Below are positions 8,626 through 20,194 of a stretch of DNA of 64,000 nucleotides, piece after piece. Position 1 is the stretch's first letter, and the number at the start of each line of letters is the position of its first letter. The stretch is from positions 4,097,001 to 4,161,000 of the forward strand of contig NZ_CP101283.1 of assembly GCF_024298925.1 (NCBI RefSeq). Reading direction: 5' to 3'. Source of the stretch: Phenylobacterium sp. LH3H17 (GTDB lineage Bacteria; Pseudomonadota; Alphaproteobacteria; Caulobacterales; Caulobacteraceae). The notes beneath the pieces were generated by a model, which was given only the letters and a program-made list of their open reading frames with translations, had not been told where the DNA came from and made no database searches. The translations under genes and the position numbers were made by a program.

Positions 8626-9657
8626 ATGGGCTATCGGGTAGCCGTGGTCGGCGCCACGGGCAATGTGGGCCGCGAGATGCTGAACATCCTCGAGGAAGTG
8701 AACTTCCCCGTGGACAAGATCCACGCGATCGCCAGCCGCAAGTCCATCGGGGTCGAAGTCTCTTTCGGCGACAAGATCGTCAAGTGCGAGGACGTCGAGC
8801 AGTTCGACTTCAGCACCGTCGACCTGGTGCTGATGAGCGTCTCGGGCACGTTCTCGAAGGAGTGGGCGCCGAAGATCGGCGCCCAGGGCCCGATCGTCAT
8901 CGACAATTCCTCGGCCTGGCGGATGGACCCCGACGTGCCGTTGATCGTGCCGGAGGTGAACCCGGACGACGTCAGCTACGCCGCCAAGAAGAACATCATC
9001 GCCAACCCCAACTGCTCGACGGCCCAGCTGGTCGTGGCGCTGAAGCCCCTGCATGACCGGGCCCGCATCAAGCGGGTGGTGGTCTCGACCTACCAGTCGG
9101 TCTCCGGCGCGGGCAAGGAAGGCATGGACGAGCTGTGGGACCAGACCAAGGGCGTCTTCGTCCTGGGCGCGCCCGAGCCCAAGAAGTTCCCCAAGCAGAT
9201 CGCCTTCAACGTCATCCCCTTCATCGGGTCGTTCAACGAGGATGGCTACACCGACGAAGAAGCCAAGATGTGGCAAGAGACCCACAAGATGATCGACCCG
9301 TCGATCAAGCTGACGGTCACCTGCGTCCGCGTGCCGGTGATGGTCGGTCACTCCGAGTCGGTGAACATCGAGTTCCATGACCCCATCGACGAGGACGAGG
9401 CCCGCGACCTGCTGCGCGAGAGCCCGGGCGTCATCGTCATCGATCAGCGGCACGACAAGGGCTACATGACCCCCAAGGAGGCCCAGGGCGAGTTCCCGGT
9501 CTTCATCAGCCGCATCCGCAACGACCCCACGGTCGAGCACGGCCTCAACATGTGGGTCGTCGCCGACAACCTGCGCAAGGGCGCGGCGCTCAACGCGGTG
9601 CAGATCGCCGAACTGCTGCATGAGCGCGGCCTGATCAAGACGAAGGCCATCGCCTAG
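8626..9657 (+). CDS. asd: aspartate-semialdehyde dehydrogenase
   Basis: Reduces aspartyl phosphate to aspartate semialdehyde with NADPH, feeding lysine/diaminopimelate, threonine and methionine synthesis. The 343-residue protein has the N-terminal NADP loop VVGATGNVGREML, the catalytic cysteine Cys130 in NPNCSTAQLV, and the substrate-binding/His region VRVPVMVGHSESVNIEF. The ATG follows CTAGAGGAGACCGCC, an excellent ribosome-binding site. The long 80-130 nt flanks suggest it is transcribed alone. Confidence 0.98.
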   Translation: MGYRVAVVGATGNVGREMLNILEEVNFPVDKIHAIASRKSIGVEVSFGDKIVKCEDVEQFDFSTVDLVLMSVSGTFSKEWAPKIGAQGPIVIDNSSAWRMDPDVPLIVPEVNPDDVSYAAKKNIIANPNCSTAQLVVALKPLHDRARIKRVVVSTYQSVSGAGKEGMDELWDQTKGVFVLGAPEPKKFPKQIAFNVIPFIGSFNEDGYTDEEAKMWQETHKMIDPSIKLTVTCVRVPVMVGHSESVNIEFHDPIDEDEARDLLRESPGVIVIDQRHDKGYMTPKEAQGEFPVFISRIRNDPTVEHGLNMWVVADNLRKGAALNAVQIAELLHERGLIKTKAIA

Positions 9658-9783
9658 GCCGGTCGGGCCCACGAATTGCGCGTCCGAAACCCGCTGATCG
9701 GGTGAGCCCTGGGGCTTGCCCGAGCCGCCCGCGACCCTAGGTAAGACGCGCCAGGCGACCCTGGCCTGCCCGAAAGGCCCGCC

Positions 9784-10680
9784 TTGGCCAAGACGCCCGC
9801 CAACACCGCGCTCATGGCCGGGATCGCCTGCTACCTCATCTGGGGCTTCGTGCCCCTGGCCTTCCAGGTGATCGGCGCTTTCGGGGTCGGTTCCTGGGAG
9901 ATCCTGGCGCACCGGATCGTCTGGAGCGTGCCGACCGCGCTGATCTTCGTGCTGCTGGCCCGCCAGTGGCGCCAGGTGGTCGCGGTGTTCCGCCAGCCCA
10001 AGGTGCTGGCCTGGCTCTGCCTGTCATCGGCCCTGATCACCGCCAACTGGATCGTGTTCATCTGGGCGGTGAATTCCGGCCGGGTGCTGGAAAGCAGCCT
10101 CGGCTACTACATCAATCCCCTGGTCAACATGGCCTGCGGGGCGCTGCTGTTCCGCGAGCGCATCGACAAGATCGGCCAGGCGGCCATCGGCCTGGCCATA
10201 CTGGGCGTCACCATCCAGGCCTTCGCGCTCGGCCACCTGCCGCTGGTCTCCCTGATCCTGGCCTTCAGCTTCGGCGGCTACGGGGTGGTGCGCAAACAGG
10301 TGGCCGCCGACGCCCAGACCGGCCTCTTCGTGGAGTGCCTGATCCTGGGCCTGCCCAGCCTGGCCTTCATCCTGTGGCTGGAACAGCAGGGCGGCGGGCA
10401 TTTCCTCGGAAACCCGGCGGCCACCGCCTGGCTGCTGGCCTCGGGGCCGATCACCGCCGTGCCCCTGGTGCTGTTCGCCTGGGCGGCGCGGCGCCTGCCG
10501 CTGTCGGCCATCGGCTTCCTGCAGTTCATCGCCCCCACGATCAGCTTCGCCATCGGCGTCGCCCAGGGCGAGGCCTTCACGCCGCTGCGGGCGCTCTCCT
10601 TCGTGTTCATCTGGGGCGGGGCGGTGGTGTTCGCCTATGGCGCATGGCGTCGCGCGCGGGCGCTAAGCGCCGCCGCATGA
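9784..10680 (+). CDS. rarD: RarD-type EamA/DMT permease
   Basis: A 298-residue inner-membrane protein with about ten hydrophobic helices arranged as two EamA repeats. Motifs seen in the RarD group include YLIWGFVPL near the N-terminus, SSALITANWIVFIWAVNSG, LGYYINPLVNM and FLQFIAPTISFAIGV. The transported compound is unknown. The start is TTG at 9784, preceded by CCCGAAAGG; other in-frame starts would truncate the first helix. Confidence 0.9.
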   Translation: MAKTPANTALMAGIACYLIWGFVPLAFQVIGAFGVGSWEILAHRIVWSVPTALIFVLLARQWRQVVAVFRQPKVLAWLCLSSALITANWIVFIWAVNSGRVLESSLGYYINPLVNMACGALLFRERIDKIGQAAIGLAILGVTIQAFALGHLPLVSLILAFSFGGYGVVRKQVAADAQTGLFVECLILGLPSLAFILWLEQQGGGHFLGNPAATAWLLASGPITAVPLVLFAWAARRLPLSAIGFLQFIAPTISFAIGVAQGEAFTPLRALSFVFIWGGAVVFAYGAWRRARALSAAA

Positions 10681-10739
10681 CGAAGGCTTAACTAGGCCGC
10701 CGGGCCAGGACGGGCTTAGCCTCCTCGCCGGAGGCTGGC

Positions 10740-11819
10740 ATGATCCGAACCATCCTGACGCTCTGGGCCCTGGCTCTGGCGGGCCCGGCCGTGGCCGCGG
10801 CCCTGACGCCGGCCCAGGTCTTCGCCCGCGAGACCACCGCCGTCGCGCCGCACATCTGGCTGATCGCCAAGCCGGCCGTCACCGACCCGCCCTTCGAGGG
10901 CAATGTGGTGGTGATCGAACAGGCCAGGGGCCTGGTGGTGGTCGACGCCGGCGGGGCGCCCGTCTCGGGGCAGGCCGTCGTGGCTCAAATCCGCAAGCTG
11001 TCGGGCAAGCCGGTGAGCTGGCTGGTCTACACCCACTATCACGGCGACCATAACCTGGGCGCCGGCGCCGTCCGCGCCGCCTGGCCGGGCGTCCAGATCG
11101 TCTCCAGCGCCCGCACCCGGGAGAACATGACCGGGCCGCCCATGGCCTATGTGACGACCTACGGGAAATCCTATGGCGAGATGGCCGCCTTCGCCGCCGC
11201 CCAGGCCGGAGACGCCAAGCTACCCCAGGCATTGCGCGACGGCTGGCGCCGCGCCGCCGAGGCAGGGCCGGCCATGGTCGAGGCCTATTCCGACCTCAAG
11301 CCCTATCCCGCCGACCTGACCTTCGAGAGCCGCATCAAGCTCGCCGACGAGGTCGCGCCGGTGGAGATCGCCTATCTGGGCCGCGCCAACACCGACGGCG
11401 ACGTGGTGGTCTGGGCGCCGAAGCAGCGGGTGCTGGCGACCGGCGACATCGTGGTCGCCCCGATTCCCTACGCGGCCCATACCTTTCCGGGCGACTGGAT
11501 CGAGGTGCTGCGCAAGCTGAAGGCCTACGACTTCAAGCTCCTGATCCCCGGCCACGGGCCGCCGCAGACCGATCGGGCCTATCTCGACCGGCTGATCGCC
11601 GCCCTGGAGAGCGTCCGCGCCCAGGTCGCGCCCCTGGCCAAGGCCGACCTGCCGCTCGACGAGGTGCGCAGGCGCATCGACCTGGAGCCGATCCGCAAGG
11701 CCTTCGCCGGCGACGATCCCTGGCTGCGTTACGTGCTTTCGGCGGTGTTCACCGGCGACCTGATCGCCAACGCCTACAAGGAGGCGCGGGGCGAGACCGT
11801 GATCCAGGGCAAGGGATGA
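10740..11819 (+). CDS. exported MBL-fold metallo-hydrolase
   Basis: A 359-residue metallo-beta-lactamase-fold protein with a Sec signal peptide (MIRTILTLWALALAGPAVAA), so it is probably periplasmic. The zinc ligands lie in YTHYHGDHNLG (H-x-H-x-D-H). A further aspartate/histidine set lies in GRANTDGDVVVWAP and LIPGHGPP. The family includes subclass-B3-like lactamases, quinoprotein relay proteins (SoxH type) and other hydrolases; the substrate is unassigned. The ATG has GGAGG at the right distance. It is convergent with the serine hydrolase gene. Confidence 0.88.
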   Translation: MIRTILTLWALALAGPAVAAALTPAQVFARETTAVAPHIWLIAKPAVTDPPFEGNVVVIEQARGLVVVDAGGAPVSGQAVVAQIRKLSGKPVSWLVYTHYHGDHNLGAGAVRAAWPGVQIVSSARTRENMTGPPMAYVTTYGKSYGEMAAFAAAQAGDAKLPQALRDGWRRAAEAGPAMVEAYSDLKPYPADLTFESRIKLADEVAPVEIAYLGRANTDGDVVVWAPKQRVLATGDIVVAPIPYAAHTFPGDWIEVLRKLKAYDFKLLIPGHGPPQTDRAYLDRLIAALESVRAQVAPLAKADLPLDEVRRRIDLEPIRKAFAGDDPWLRYVLSAVFTGDLIANAYKEARGETVIQGKG

Positions 11820-11829
11820 CAGCGCGCTG

Positions 11830-12954
11830 TCAAAGACAAGCGTAGGCGGCCTCGATCAACCGCTTTGGGCGGCCGTCGCCCAGCAGGTCGGTGGATTGCT
11901 TGTTCATCACATAGGCGCCCGCCAGCCTGGTCTGCGGATCGGCGAAGGCGCAGGAGCCGCCCCAGCCGGAATGGCCGAAGGTTTCCTCGCCCGGGCCCCA
12001 GGCCTTGACCGGCGCATTGCGCATGAAGCCCGCGCCCCAGCTCATCTCGAAGGGCAGGACCAGGTCCTGGCCGCGAATGCGCTCGCGGGCCGCCTCGGTG
12101 ATCAGGGCGGGCGACAGGATCACCTCGCCGTCCAGCCAGCCGTCATTGGCCAGCGCGCCCATCAGCCGGGCCAGGGCGGGCGCGGTGGCGTGGCCGTTGG
12201 CCGACGGGATCTCGATCCGCCGCCATTCGGCCTGGCCGCGGCCGGCGGGGGAAGACCAGGGTGTGAGGAAGGCGGCCCGCGTGGCCGCGTTGACCTCGCC
12301 GAAATTCGGCAGACCGCTCGGTCGCTGCAAATCTGCGGCGCGGTGATGTTCGGAATCGGGCAGGCCGATCCAGAGGTCCAGGCCGAAGGGCTCGGCCAGG
12401 TCCTGGCGCAGGGCCGTCCCCATGCTGCGCCCGTCGACCCGGCGGAAGATCTCGCCCGCCAGATAGCCGAAGGTGATCGGGTGGTAGCCGCTGGCGGTTC
12501 CCGGCGGCCACAGGGGCGCCATGGCCGCGAGCCTGGCGCAGATGGCGTCCCAGTCGAACCACAAGGCCGGGTCCATCTCGTCCGGGAAGCCGCTAAGTCC
12601 CGCCTGGTGGCTCATGACCTGCTCGACGGTGATCGCGGCCTTACCGGCCTCTACGAACTGAGGCCATACCTCGGCGACCGGCTGGTCGTACCGGAGCTTT
12701 CCGGCGTCCACGAGGCGGGCGATCAGCAGGGCGGCCATGGCCTTGGTGGTGGAGAAGACCGGGGTCAGGGTGTTCTCGTCGAACGGCTGGGTCCGCTTAC
12801 GGTCTGCGTGGCCGGCCCAGAGGTCGACCACCGTTTCGCCGGCCCTGACCAGGGTGAAGCGCGCACCTAGCTCCTGGCCGGACTCAAAATTGGCGGCGAA
12901 GGCGTCGCGCACGGCGTCGAATCCCTCGCCCGCGAAACCGTGAATCTCGACCAT
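11830..12954 (-). CDS. serine hydrolase, beta-lactamase fold (family VIII esterase-like)
   Basis: A 374-residue cytoplasmic protein of the class C beta-lactamase/EstB group. The nucleophile motif S-x-x-K is STTK in VFSTTKAMAALL. The second catalytic tyrosine is in SGYHPITFGYLAGE, the Y-H-x-x-x-x-G form typical of family VIII carboxylesterases rather than Y-x-N of true lactamases. No signal peptide is present, which also argues for an intracellular esterase. The ATG has GGGAGC upstream. Confidence 0.88.
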   Translation of the reverse strand: MVEIHGFAGEGFDAVRDAFAANFESGQELGARFTLVRAGETVVDLWAGHADRKRTQPFDENTLTPVFSTTKAMAALLIARLVDAGKLRYDQPVAEVWPQFVEAGKAAITVEQVMSHQAGLSGFPDEMDPALWFDWDAICARLAAMAPLWPPGTASGYHPITFGYLAGEIFRRVDGRSMGTALRQDLAEPFGLDLWIGLPDSEHHRAADLQRPSGLPNFGEVNAATRAAFLTPWSSPAGRGQAEWRRIEIPSANGHATAPALARLMGALANDGWLDGEVILSPALITEAARERIRGQDLVLPFEMSWGAGFMRNAPVKAWGPGEETFGHSGWGGSCAFADPQTRLAGAYVMNKQSTDLLGDGRPKRLIEAAYACL

Positions 12955-13002
12955 CGGCGCTCCCGGAGCCCTTTCGATGGGAAAGAGCTCAATTTCAAAG
13001 TC

Positions 13003-13851
13003 TCAGGCGAGGGGTTCTATACGCATCTCGGCGTCCGGGCGCATCAGCCGCGCGCCCAGGGCCACGACGGGCAGGTCGAACGCGCGCCAGTCGCGCGCCG
13101 CGTCCACGGCCATGGCCGCGGCGCGGGCGGCGCGTTCGGCGGCGGCCGGGCCTGAGAGCCCCTCGACCAGGCCCGCACCGAACAGCGCCGTCACCAGGTC
13201 TCCGGTCCCATTGGGAACGCCGTCGCGGCGCGCGTGGGCGAACAGGGTCGATCCGGCGGGCTCGCTGCAGACCATGGCGATCTCGCCCTCGCCGGCCGGA
13301 ACCGAGGTCACCAGGGCCGGCTTGCCGAGCGCGCGCACAGCTTCGACCACGCCGGCCGCATCGGCGATCTCCCGGCCGGTGAGATGGGAGAGTTCCCAGA
13401 GATTGGGGGTGATCCAGTCGGCCAGGGGGACCAGGTCATCGGCGATCGCCCGGGCGACCTCGGGCTTCACATAGAGTCCCTTGGGCATGTCGCCGAGAAC
13501 GGGATCGACCACCACCATGGGGGCGGGGCGAAAGGCTCCGGCCCGGCCGGCGGCGCGGACCCGGGCGATGGTCTGACAGGCCAGCGCCACCTGCTCGGGA
13601 GTGGAGAAGTGGCCGGTGATCACCAGGTCGGCCAGGCCGAACAGGCCCTGGGCTTCCACGCCGTTCAGCAGGTCGTGGAAGAGGTCGGCCTCCACCGCCT
13701 TGCCGCGCCCGCCCTTGGCGGGGCTGCGGCCGTAAAGGACGGTGGGGACCAGCACCGGATCGATCCCGCAGGCCGCGAGCGCGAATTGCTGCGCCCCGCC
13801 GCCGATCCGGTCGGCGGCGACATAGGAGGAGAGGATCAGCGCGAGCGGCAT
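13003..13851 (-). CDS. pdxY: pyridoxal kinase
   Basis: Phosphorylates pyridoxal to pyridoxal phosphate in the vitamin B6 salvage route. The 282-residue ribokinase-fold protein has the family motifs VVDPVLGDMPKGLYV, WITPNLWELSHLTG and the catalytic anion hole RDGVPNGTGDLVTALF. The ATG follows GGAGGAGAGG. It starts 19 nt downstream of the ahcY stop on the same strand, so the two are probably co-transcribed. PdxY versus PdxK is decided by overall motifs only. Confidence 0.93.
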   Translation of the reverse strand: MPLALILSSYVAADRIGGGAQQFALAACGIDPVLVPTVLYGRSPAKGGRGKAVEADLFHDLLNGVEAQGLFGLADLVITGHFSTPEQVALACQTIARVRAAGRAGAFRPAPMVVVDPVLGDMPKGLYVKPEVARAIADDLVPLADWITPNLWELSHLTGREIADAAGVVEAVRALGKPALVTSVPAGEGEIAMVCSEPAGSTLFAHARRDGVPNGTGDLVTALFGAGLVEGLSGPAAAERAARAAAMAVDAARDWRAFDLPVVALGARLMRPDAEMRIEPLA

Positions 13852-13870
13852 CCTCTCCTCCTACATCATC

Positions 13871-15262
<1,392 letters not shown>

Positions 15263-15330
15263 GGGGCGTCCTGTCGGCGGAAGTGCGTTTGACGGCTCTA
15301 TAGCCGTGAGGTCGATACGGAGCAACAAGA

Positions 15331-15352
15331 CATATAAAGAAATCTTTATATG
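15331..15352 (-). promoter_or_regulatory. SahR-like operator upstream of ahcY
   Basis: Perfect 10-bp inverted repeat, arms CATATAAAGA and TCTTTATATG separated by two bases, in the 97-nt gap between the CYTH-CHAD stop codon and ahcY. AT content is near 90 percent in a GC-rich region. SahR, an ArsR-family repressor that senses S-adenosylhomocysteine, is known to control ahcY in many proteobacteria through AT-rich palindromes; this is the best candidate site. No sahR gene lies in the window. Confidence 0.65.
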
Positions 15353-15359
15353 ACTGGAT

Positions 15360-16838
15360 TCACCAATAGACCCGCGTCTCCGCGAGCCGGGTCATGGCCT
15401 TGGCGGCGGCCTTCAGGGTCTCGGGTTTCTGAGCCGCGCGGGCGGCGAGCAGGCGCTTGGCGGCGGCGAGCGCCGGGCCCTTGAGCGACAGCCGCGCCAC
15501 CAGCTCGGCCGCCACGACGCCGTCGTTGAGCGCCCCCAGATGTTCCTGCAGCACCTTCAGGGTCTTGATGAACGGCTTGGCGTCGGCGTCGAACAGCGGC
15601 GCGAAGGCCTCGGCGGCGTAGCGCAGCTTCTTGGCGGCGATCCGCGCTTCGTGGCGGTCGACGTCGGAGTGGGTTTCCACGTCGCGGCCGAGCTTCAGCA
15701 GGGTCTTGCGCCGATGGCTGAGCGCCTTGGCCGCGAAGCCCTGGACCGGCGCATCGCGGGCGCGGCGGGCGGCCTTGCCATGGGCGGTCAGCCAGGCGCC
15801 GGTCTCCACCCAGGCGGTGGCCTCCAGCACCAGGTCGCGGAAACGCCTCGAGGCGACCGCGGCGCAGGCCTTGGCGTGGCCGCGCTGGCGGGCGGCCTCC
15901 ACCACCGGCGCGAGGGCGGCGAGGTCCAGGCCGGGCTCGGCGAATTCGTCGTTCTCGAGGGCGAAGACGTCCAGGTCGCGGGCCTCGTCGCAGGCCCGGG
16001 CCAGCCATTTCAGCTCGGCCTTGATCGCCTCGGCCGGCTCGCCGGCGGTGATGCTCTTGAAGGTGGAGATGGCGCTGCGCAGGCGGCGCACGGCGACGCG
16101 CAGCTGATGCACCGCCTCGACGCTGTCGGCCTCGCGCAGCACCACGCCATTGGCGGCGATCTGCACCAGGGTGTTGCGGGCTATGGCCTGGAAGGCCTGG
16201 GCCGTGGAGAGCCCGCGGGCCAGGGGCGCCTTGTCGTGCCGGCGCGGGGCGCGGTCGGTCCCGTCCGCCAGGCCGTAGCCCTGCGAGGCCTTGCCGTCGA
16301 AGGAGAGATAGAGCGGCGCGGTCCTGGAAAGCTGTCGCGCCAGTTCGAACATGCCGTCGCAGCCGCCGGCCTTCAGCTCCAGCTCCACCTCGCTGACCCT
16401 CCGGACCCGGTCGCCCGCCTGGACCTCGCCCTCGTCCACCGCGATCTCGATGCGCGAACCGCCGAAGTCGAAAGTCCGCTGGCGACGCACCACCCGAACC
16501 GTGAAGCGGGGGCCCAGCGCCTTGCGCCGCGCCGCGCCCGGCAGGGCGGCCTTCAGGGCCGGCATGGCGAGGTCGAGGGCCGACCCGTTCAGGGTCGCCT
16601 CATGCTCCTCGCGGGCGAAGCCGTCGCCGCGCTTCAGGGTCTGCACCCGCTTGCCGCCGCCCTCGCGGATCCGCAGGGATATCCGCTGCTTGCGCAGGTC
16701 GCCGTCGGGGGTGTCGAAATAGGTGGAGACGAGATCCTTGCTCTCCGTTTCGCCGTCCGGGGCGGCGGCCAGCACGGCCGCGAGGTCGGCCGGCTCGCAC
16801 AGAAATTTCAGCTCAATCTCGTCTTCCGCTACGTGCAT
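15360..16838 (-). CDS. CYTH-CHAD domain protein
   Basis: A 492-residue protein with an N-terminal CYTH (triphosphate tunnel) domain, residues about 1-200, and a C-terminal CHAD helical domain, about 215-490. The CYTH signature E-x-E-x-K is DEIELKFL at residues 6-13. CHAD features include conserved histidines such as [20 protein letters not shown] and [27 protein letters not shown] proteins act as inorganic triphosphatases and CHAD domains bind polyphosphate. It is transcribed toward ahcY; whether they share a message is uncertain because the operator lies between them. Confidence 0.92.
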   Translation of the reverse strand: MHVAEDEIELKFLCEPADLAAVLAAAPDGETESKDLVSTYFDTPDGDLRKQRISLRIREGGGKRVQTLKRGDGFAREEHEATLNGSALDLAMPALKAALPGAARRKALGPRFTVRVVRRQRTFDFGGSRIEIAVDEGEVQAGDRVRRVSEVELELKAGGCDGMFELARQLSRTAPLYLSFDGKASQGYGLADGTDRAPRRHDKAPLARGLSTAQAFQAIARNTLVQIAANGVVLREADSVEAVHQLRVAVRRLRSAISTFKSITAGEPAEAIKAELKWLARACDEARDLDVFALENDEFAEPGLDLAALAPVVEAARQRGHAKACAAVASRRFRDLVLEATAWVETGAWLTAHGKAARRARDAPVQGFAAKALSHRRKTLLKLGRDVETHSDVDRHEARIAAKKLRYAAEAFAPLFDADAKPFIKTLKVLQEHLGALNDGVVAAELVARLSLKGPALAAAKRLLAARAAQKPETLKAAAKAMTRLAETRVYW

Positions 16839-16922
16839 AGGCTAAAGGCTCCCGGCTGGTGGCGCTCCCGCCTGGGAGTCAGGCCGCCTAAGGTGGCGCC
16901 CGTTCGCTTCAGGAGACCCTAG

Positions 16923-17924
16923 ATGAACGCTCACGTCCGTCCCGTCGATCCCGCGCAACCTCGGCATGATTGGACGTTAGCGGAGGTGGAGGCCCTGTTC
17001 GAGCTTCCCTTCGCCGAACTGGTGTTCCGCGCCGCGCAGATTCACCGCGCGTGGTTCGACCCCGCCGAGGTTCAGCTCTCGCAGCTGCTGTCGGTCAAGA
17101 CGGGGGGCTGCGCGGAGAACTGCGGCTATTGCAGCCAGTCGCAGCACTTCCAGACCGGGGTGACCGCCACCAAGCTGCTGGACGCCGAGACGGTGATCGC
17201 CGCCGCCGCCGAGGCCAAGGCCGGTGGGGCGCAGCGCTTCTGCATGGGCGCGGCCTGGCGCGACCTGAAGGACCGCGACGTGCCCAAGGTGGCCGCCATG
17301 ATCTCGGGTGTGAAGGCGTTGGGCCTGGAGACCTGCGCGACGCTGGGCATGATGACCCGCGACCAGGCCCAGGCGCTGAAGGACGCCGGCCTGGACTACT
17401 ACAACCACAACCTCGACACCGGCCCGGACTATTATGACAAGGTGGTGACAACCCGCACCTACCAGGACCGGCTCGACACGCTGGAAGCCGTCCGCTCCGT
17501 GGGGATGGCCACCTGCTGCGGCGGCATCGTCGGCATGGGCGAGACCCGCACCGACCGCGCCGGCCTGCTGCATGCGCTGGCCACCCTGCCCGCCCACCCG
17601 GACTCCCTTCCGATCAACGACCTGATGCCGATCCCGGGCACGCCGCTCGGCGGCTCCAATCCGGTCGACGGCTTCGAGTTCGTCCGGATGATCGCCGTCG
17701 CCCGCATCGTCTGCCCGAAGACCGTGGTCCGCCTCTCGGCCGGCCGCGAGCATATGAGCCGCGAATTGCAGGCGCTGTGCTTCCTGGCCGGCGCCAACTC
17801 CATGTTCATCGGCGGCAGGCTGCTCACCACCGCCAATCCGGACAAGGACACCGACGCCGCCCTGATGGCCGATCTGGGCATGCGGCCCATGACCATGGGC
17901 GCGAAGGCGACCGTCGAGGCGTAG
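16923..17924 (+). CDS. bioB: biotin synthase
   Basis: Radical-SAM enzyme that inserts sulfur into dethiobiotin to make biotin. Length is 333 residues. The 4Fe-4S ligands are Cys63, Cys67 and Cys70 in [16 protein letters not shown]. Further family motifs are [23 protein letters not shown] and the 2Fe-2S arginine region [14 protein letters not shown]. The ATG follows CAGGAGACCCTAG. No BioR-type operator is recognisable in the 84-nt gap upstream, and no other bio gene is adjacent. Confidence 0.98.
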   Translation: MNAHVRPVDPAQPRHDWTLAEVEALFELPFAELVFRAAQIHRAWFDPAEVQLSQLLSVKTGGCAENCGYCSQSQHFQTGVTATKLLDAETVIAAAAEAKAGGAQRFCMGAAWRDLKDRDVPKVAAMISGVKALGLETCATLGMMTRDQAQALKDAGLDYYNHNLDTGPDYYDKVVTTRTYQDRLDTLEAVRSVGMATCCGGIVGMGETRTDRAGLLHALATLPAHPDSLPINDLMPIPGTPLGGSNPVDGFEFVRMIAVARIVCPKTVVRLSAGREHMSRELQALCFLAGANSMFIGGRLLTTANPDKDTDAALMADLGMRPMTMGAKATVEA

Positions 17925-18093
17925 TGGCGGCCCCGGCAAGAGTTCCCGCCCGCGGCAGAATGTGCACGGCGAAGCTTGCCGACGCGGACGGCAAGTGGGC
18001 GGCGGATCGTTCATAAAACCTTGAAAACCCTCGCCTCGGCGAGTGTCGCACATATTTTGCAATCCTGGCGGGCAGCACCTGGAGCCCCCCACC

Positions 18094-18399
18094 ATGCACA
18101 TCGCCAGCTCTCCCTTCGCGGCCCACCAAGCCAAGCCCGCCGCCTCCGGCTTCTTCATCGCGCCCGAAAAGGCCGACAGCCCGGTCAAGCAAGAGTTCCT
18201 CGAATACGCGCGGATGACGCCGGCCGAGAAGGTTCGCAGGGATATCCTCGAGGCGATGGGCCTCAAGGAAGAGGACCTGGCGGGCCTGGACCCCAAGCTG
18301 CGGGAAGCCATCGAGAACCGCATCAAGGAGACGATCAAGATGAAGGTCGAGGCGAGCGAGGAGCAGCAGACCGGCGTCTATATCGACATCAAGGCCTGA
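18094..18399 (+). CDS. conserved small protein of unknown function
   Basis: A 101-residue soluble protein not recognised as a named family. Residues 1-40 look disordered. The remainder is helical and charged: EFLEYARMTPAEKVRRDILE, then MGLKEEDLAGLDPKLREAI and ENRIKETIKMKVEASEEQQ, ending YIDIKA. The ATG at 18094 is preceded by CTGGAGCCCCCCACC. It is 111 nt upstream of the ABC exporter genes in the same orientation. I propose no function. Confidence 0.65.
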   Translation: MHIASSPFAAHQAKPAASGFFIAPEKADSPVKQEFLEYARMTPAEKVRRDILEAMGLKEEDLAGLDPKLREAIENRIKETIKMKVEASEEQQTGVYIDIKA

Positions 18400-18509
18400 G
18401 ACCGACCCCGCCGATGTCGGGGCGGAACCGTTCAATTCGTCCTGTGGGCTAGCTTGACCCTGCGCGCGCGCCTATCTGGCTGGGACGCCGAGAATAGCCC
18501 GGAGCCCGC

Positions 18510-19436
18510 GTGCAGCCGATCATTTCCGTATCCGGTCTCTCGAAGACCTATGCCGGGGGCTTCCAGGCGCTGAAGAGCGTCGACCTCGATATCCGCAAGG
18601 GTGAGATTTTCGCTCTGCTTGGCCCGAACGGGGCCGGTAAGACCACCCTGATCAGCATCATCTGCGGGATCGTCAACGCGACGACCGGAACCGTGGTCGC
18701 CGACGGGCACGACATCCGCAAGGAATACCGCGCCGCCCGCTCCAAGATCGGCCTGGTTCCCCAGGAGCTTTCCACCGACGCCTTCGAAACCGTCTGGGCC
18801 ACGGTGAAGTTCTCCCGCGGCCTCTTCGGCAGGCCGCCCAACAACGGCTACCTCGAGAAGGTGCTGCGCGACCTCAGCCTCTGGGACAAGAAGGACACCA
18901 AGATCATGGCGCTTTCCGGCGGCATGAAGCGCCGGGTGATGATCGCCAAGGCGCTCAGCCACGAGCCGCGGATCCTGTTCCTGGACGAGCCCACCGCCGG
19001 GGTCGATGTCGAGCTGCGCCGCGACATGTGGGAGATGGTCCGGCGCCTGCGCGAGAGCGGCGTCACCATCATCCTGACCACCCACTATATCGAGGAGGCC
19101 GAGGAGATGGCCGACCGGATCGGGGTGATCAATAACGGCGAGCTGATCCTGGTCGAGGACAAGGACGTGCTCATGCGCAAGCTGGGCAAGAAGCAGCTCA
19201 CCCTGCACCTGCAGACCCCGCTCACCGACCTGCCGGCCGGTCTGGACGCCTACCAGCTGGAACTGGCCGCCGACGGCCAGGAGCTCACCTACACCTTCAA
19301 CGCCCAGGCCGACGAGACCGGGATCGCCGCCCTCCTGCGCCAGCTCAACGGCGCGGGTGTGGACTTCAAGGACCTTCAGACCAAGGAAAGCTCCCTGGAG
19401 GAGATCTTCGTCAGCCTGGTGAGCACGCGCCCATGA
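18510..19436 (+). CDS. ABC-2 type exporter ATP-binding protein (YadG-like)
   Basis: A 308-residue ATPase that would power export through the permease encoded next. Walker A is GPNGAGKTT (residues 38-46), the signature [15 protein letters not shown] and Walker [18 protein letters not shown], followed by the switch histidine in [11 protein letters not shown]. The start is GTG with GGAG five bases upstream. The stop overlaps the permease start (ATGA), so the two are translationally coupled. The substrate is unknown; YadGH-type systems are usually annotated as multidrug or lipid exporters. Confidence 0.93.
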   Translation: MQPIISVSGLSKTYAGGFQALKSVDLDIRKGEIFALLGPNGAGKTTLISIICGIVNATTGTVVADGHDIRKEYRAARSKIGLVPQELSTDAFETVWATVKFSRGLFGRPPNNGYLEKVLRDLSLWDKKDTKIMALSGGMKRRVMIAKALSHEPRILFLDEPTAGVDVELRRDMWEMVRRLRESGVTIILTTHYIEEAEEMADRIGVINNGELILVEDKDVLMRKLGKKQLTLHLQTPLTDLPAGLDAYQLELAADGQELTYTFNAQADETGIAALLRQLNGAGVDFKDLQTKESSLEEIFVSLVSTRP

Positions 19437-20194
19437 ACCTGCACGCCATCAAGGCCATCTATATCTTCGAGCTGGCGCGCACCTGGCGCACGCTGCTGCA
19501 GTCGATCGCCTCGCCGGTGATCTCGACCTCGCTCTATTTCGTCGTCTTCGGCTCGGCCATCGGCTCGCGGATGGCGCAGATCGACGGGGTCAGCTACGGC
19601 GCCTTCATCGTGCCCGGCCTGATCATGCTGTCGATCCTCACCGAGAGCATCTCGAACGCCAGCTTCGGCATCTACATGCCTAAGTGGTCCGGCACGATCT
19701 ACGAGGTGCTGTCGGCGCCGATCTCGGCCTTCGAGATCGTCATCGGCTATGTGGGCGCGGCGGCCACCAAGTCGGTGATCCTGGGGCTCATCATCCTGGC
19801 CACGGCGCGGCTGTTCGTGGACTTCAGCATCCTGCATCCCGGGGTGATGCTCGCCTTCCTGGTGCTCACCTCGCTGACTTTCAGCCTGTTCGGCTTCGTC
19901 ATCGGCGTCTGGGCCGACGGCTTCGAGAAGCTGCAGATCGTGCCGACCATGATCGTCACGCCGCTGACCTTCCTGGGCGGCAGCTTCTATTCGATCAGCA
20001 TGCTGCCGGAGGTCTGGCAGAAGATCGCCCTGTTCAACCCGGTGGTCTATCTGGTCTCGGGCTTTCGCTGGGCCTTCTACGGGGTGTCCGACGTCGATGT
20101 GGGGCTCAGCCTGACCGCCACCTTCGGCTTCATGGCGCTCTGCCTGGTGGCGATCTGGCAGATCTTCCGCACGGGCTACAAGCTGAAGACCTAG
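19433..20194 (+). CDS. ABC-2 type exporter permease (YadH-like)
   Basis: A 253-residue membrane protein with six predicted helices and the ABC-2 permease layout. It has the amphipathic entry helix [54 protein letters not shown] and the C-terminal [18 protein letters not shown] re-entrant motif. It overlaps the ATPase gene by 4 nt. Its stop codon shares CTAG (20191-20194) with the stop of the convergent EamA gene. Confidence 0.92.
   Translation: MNLHAIKAIYIFELARTWRTLLQSIASPVISTSLYFVVFGSAIGSRMAQIDGVSYGAFIVPGLIMLSILTESISNASFGIYMPKWSGTIYEVLSAPISAFEIVIGYVGAAATKSVILGLIILATARLFVDFSILHPGVMLAFLVLTSLTFSLFGFVIGVWADGFEKLQIVPTMIVTPLTFLGGSFYSISMLPEVWQKIALFNPVVYLVSGFRWAFYGVSDVDVGLSLTATFGFMALCLVAIWQIFRTGYKLKT

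Noticed and set aside
11830..12954. A true class C beta-lactamase
   Set aside because: It has no signal peptide, and the second motif is Y-H-P rather than Y-x-N, fitting a family VIII esterase.
15263..15330. A SAM or SAH riboswitch upstream of ahcY
   Set aside because: Only a 6-bp hairpin (ACGGCT/AGCCGT) is present; no core fitting SAM-II or SAH riboswitch structures is recognisable, and the palindrome upstream explains regulation better.
16839..16922. A BioR operator in front of bioB
   Set aside because: No TTATCTATAA-like palindrome occurs in the short upstream gap.
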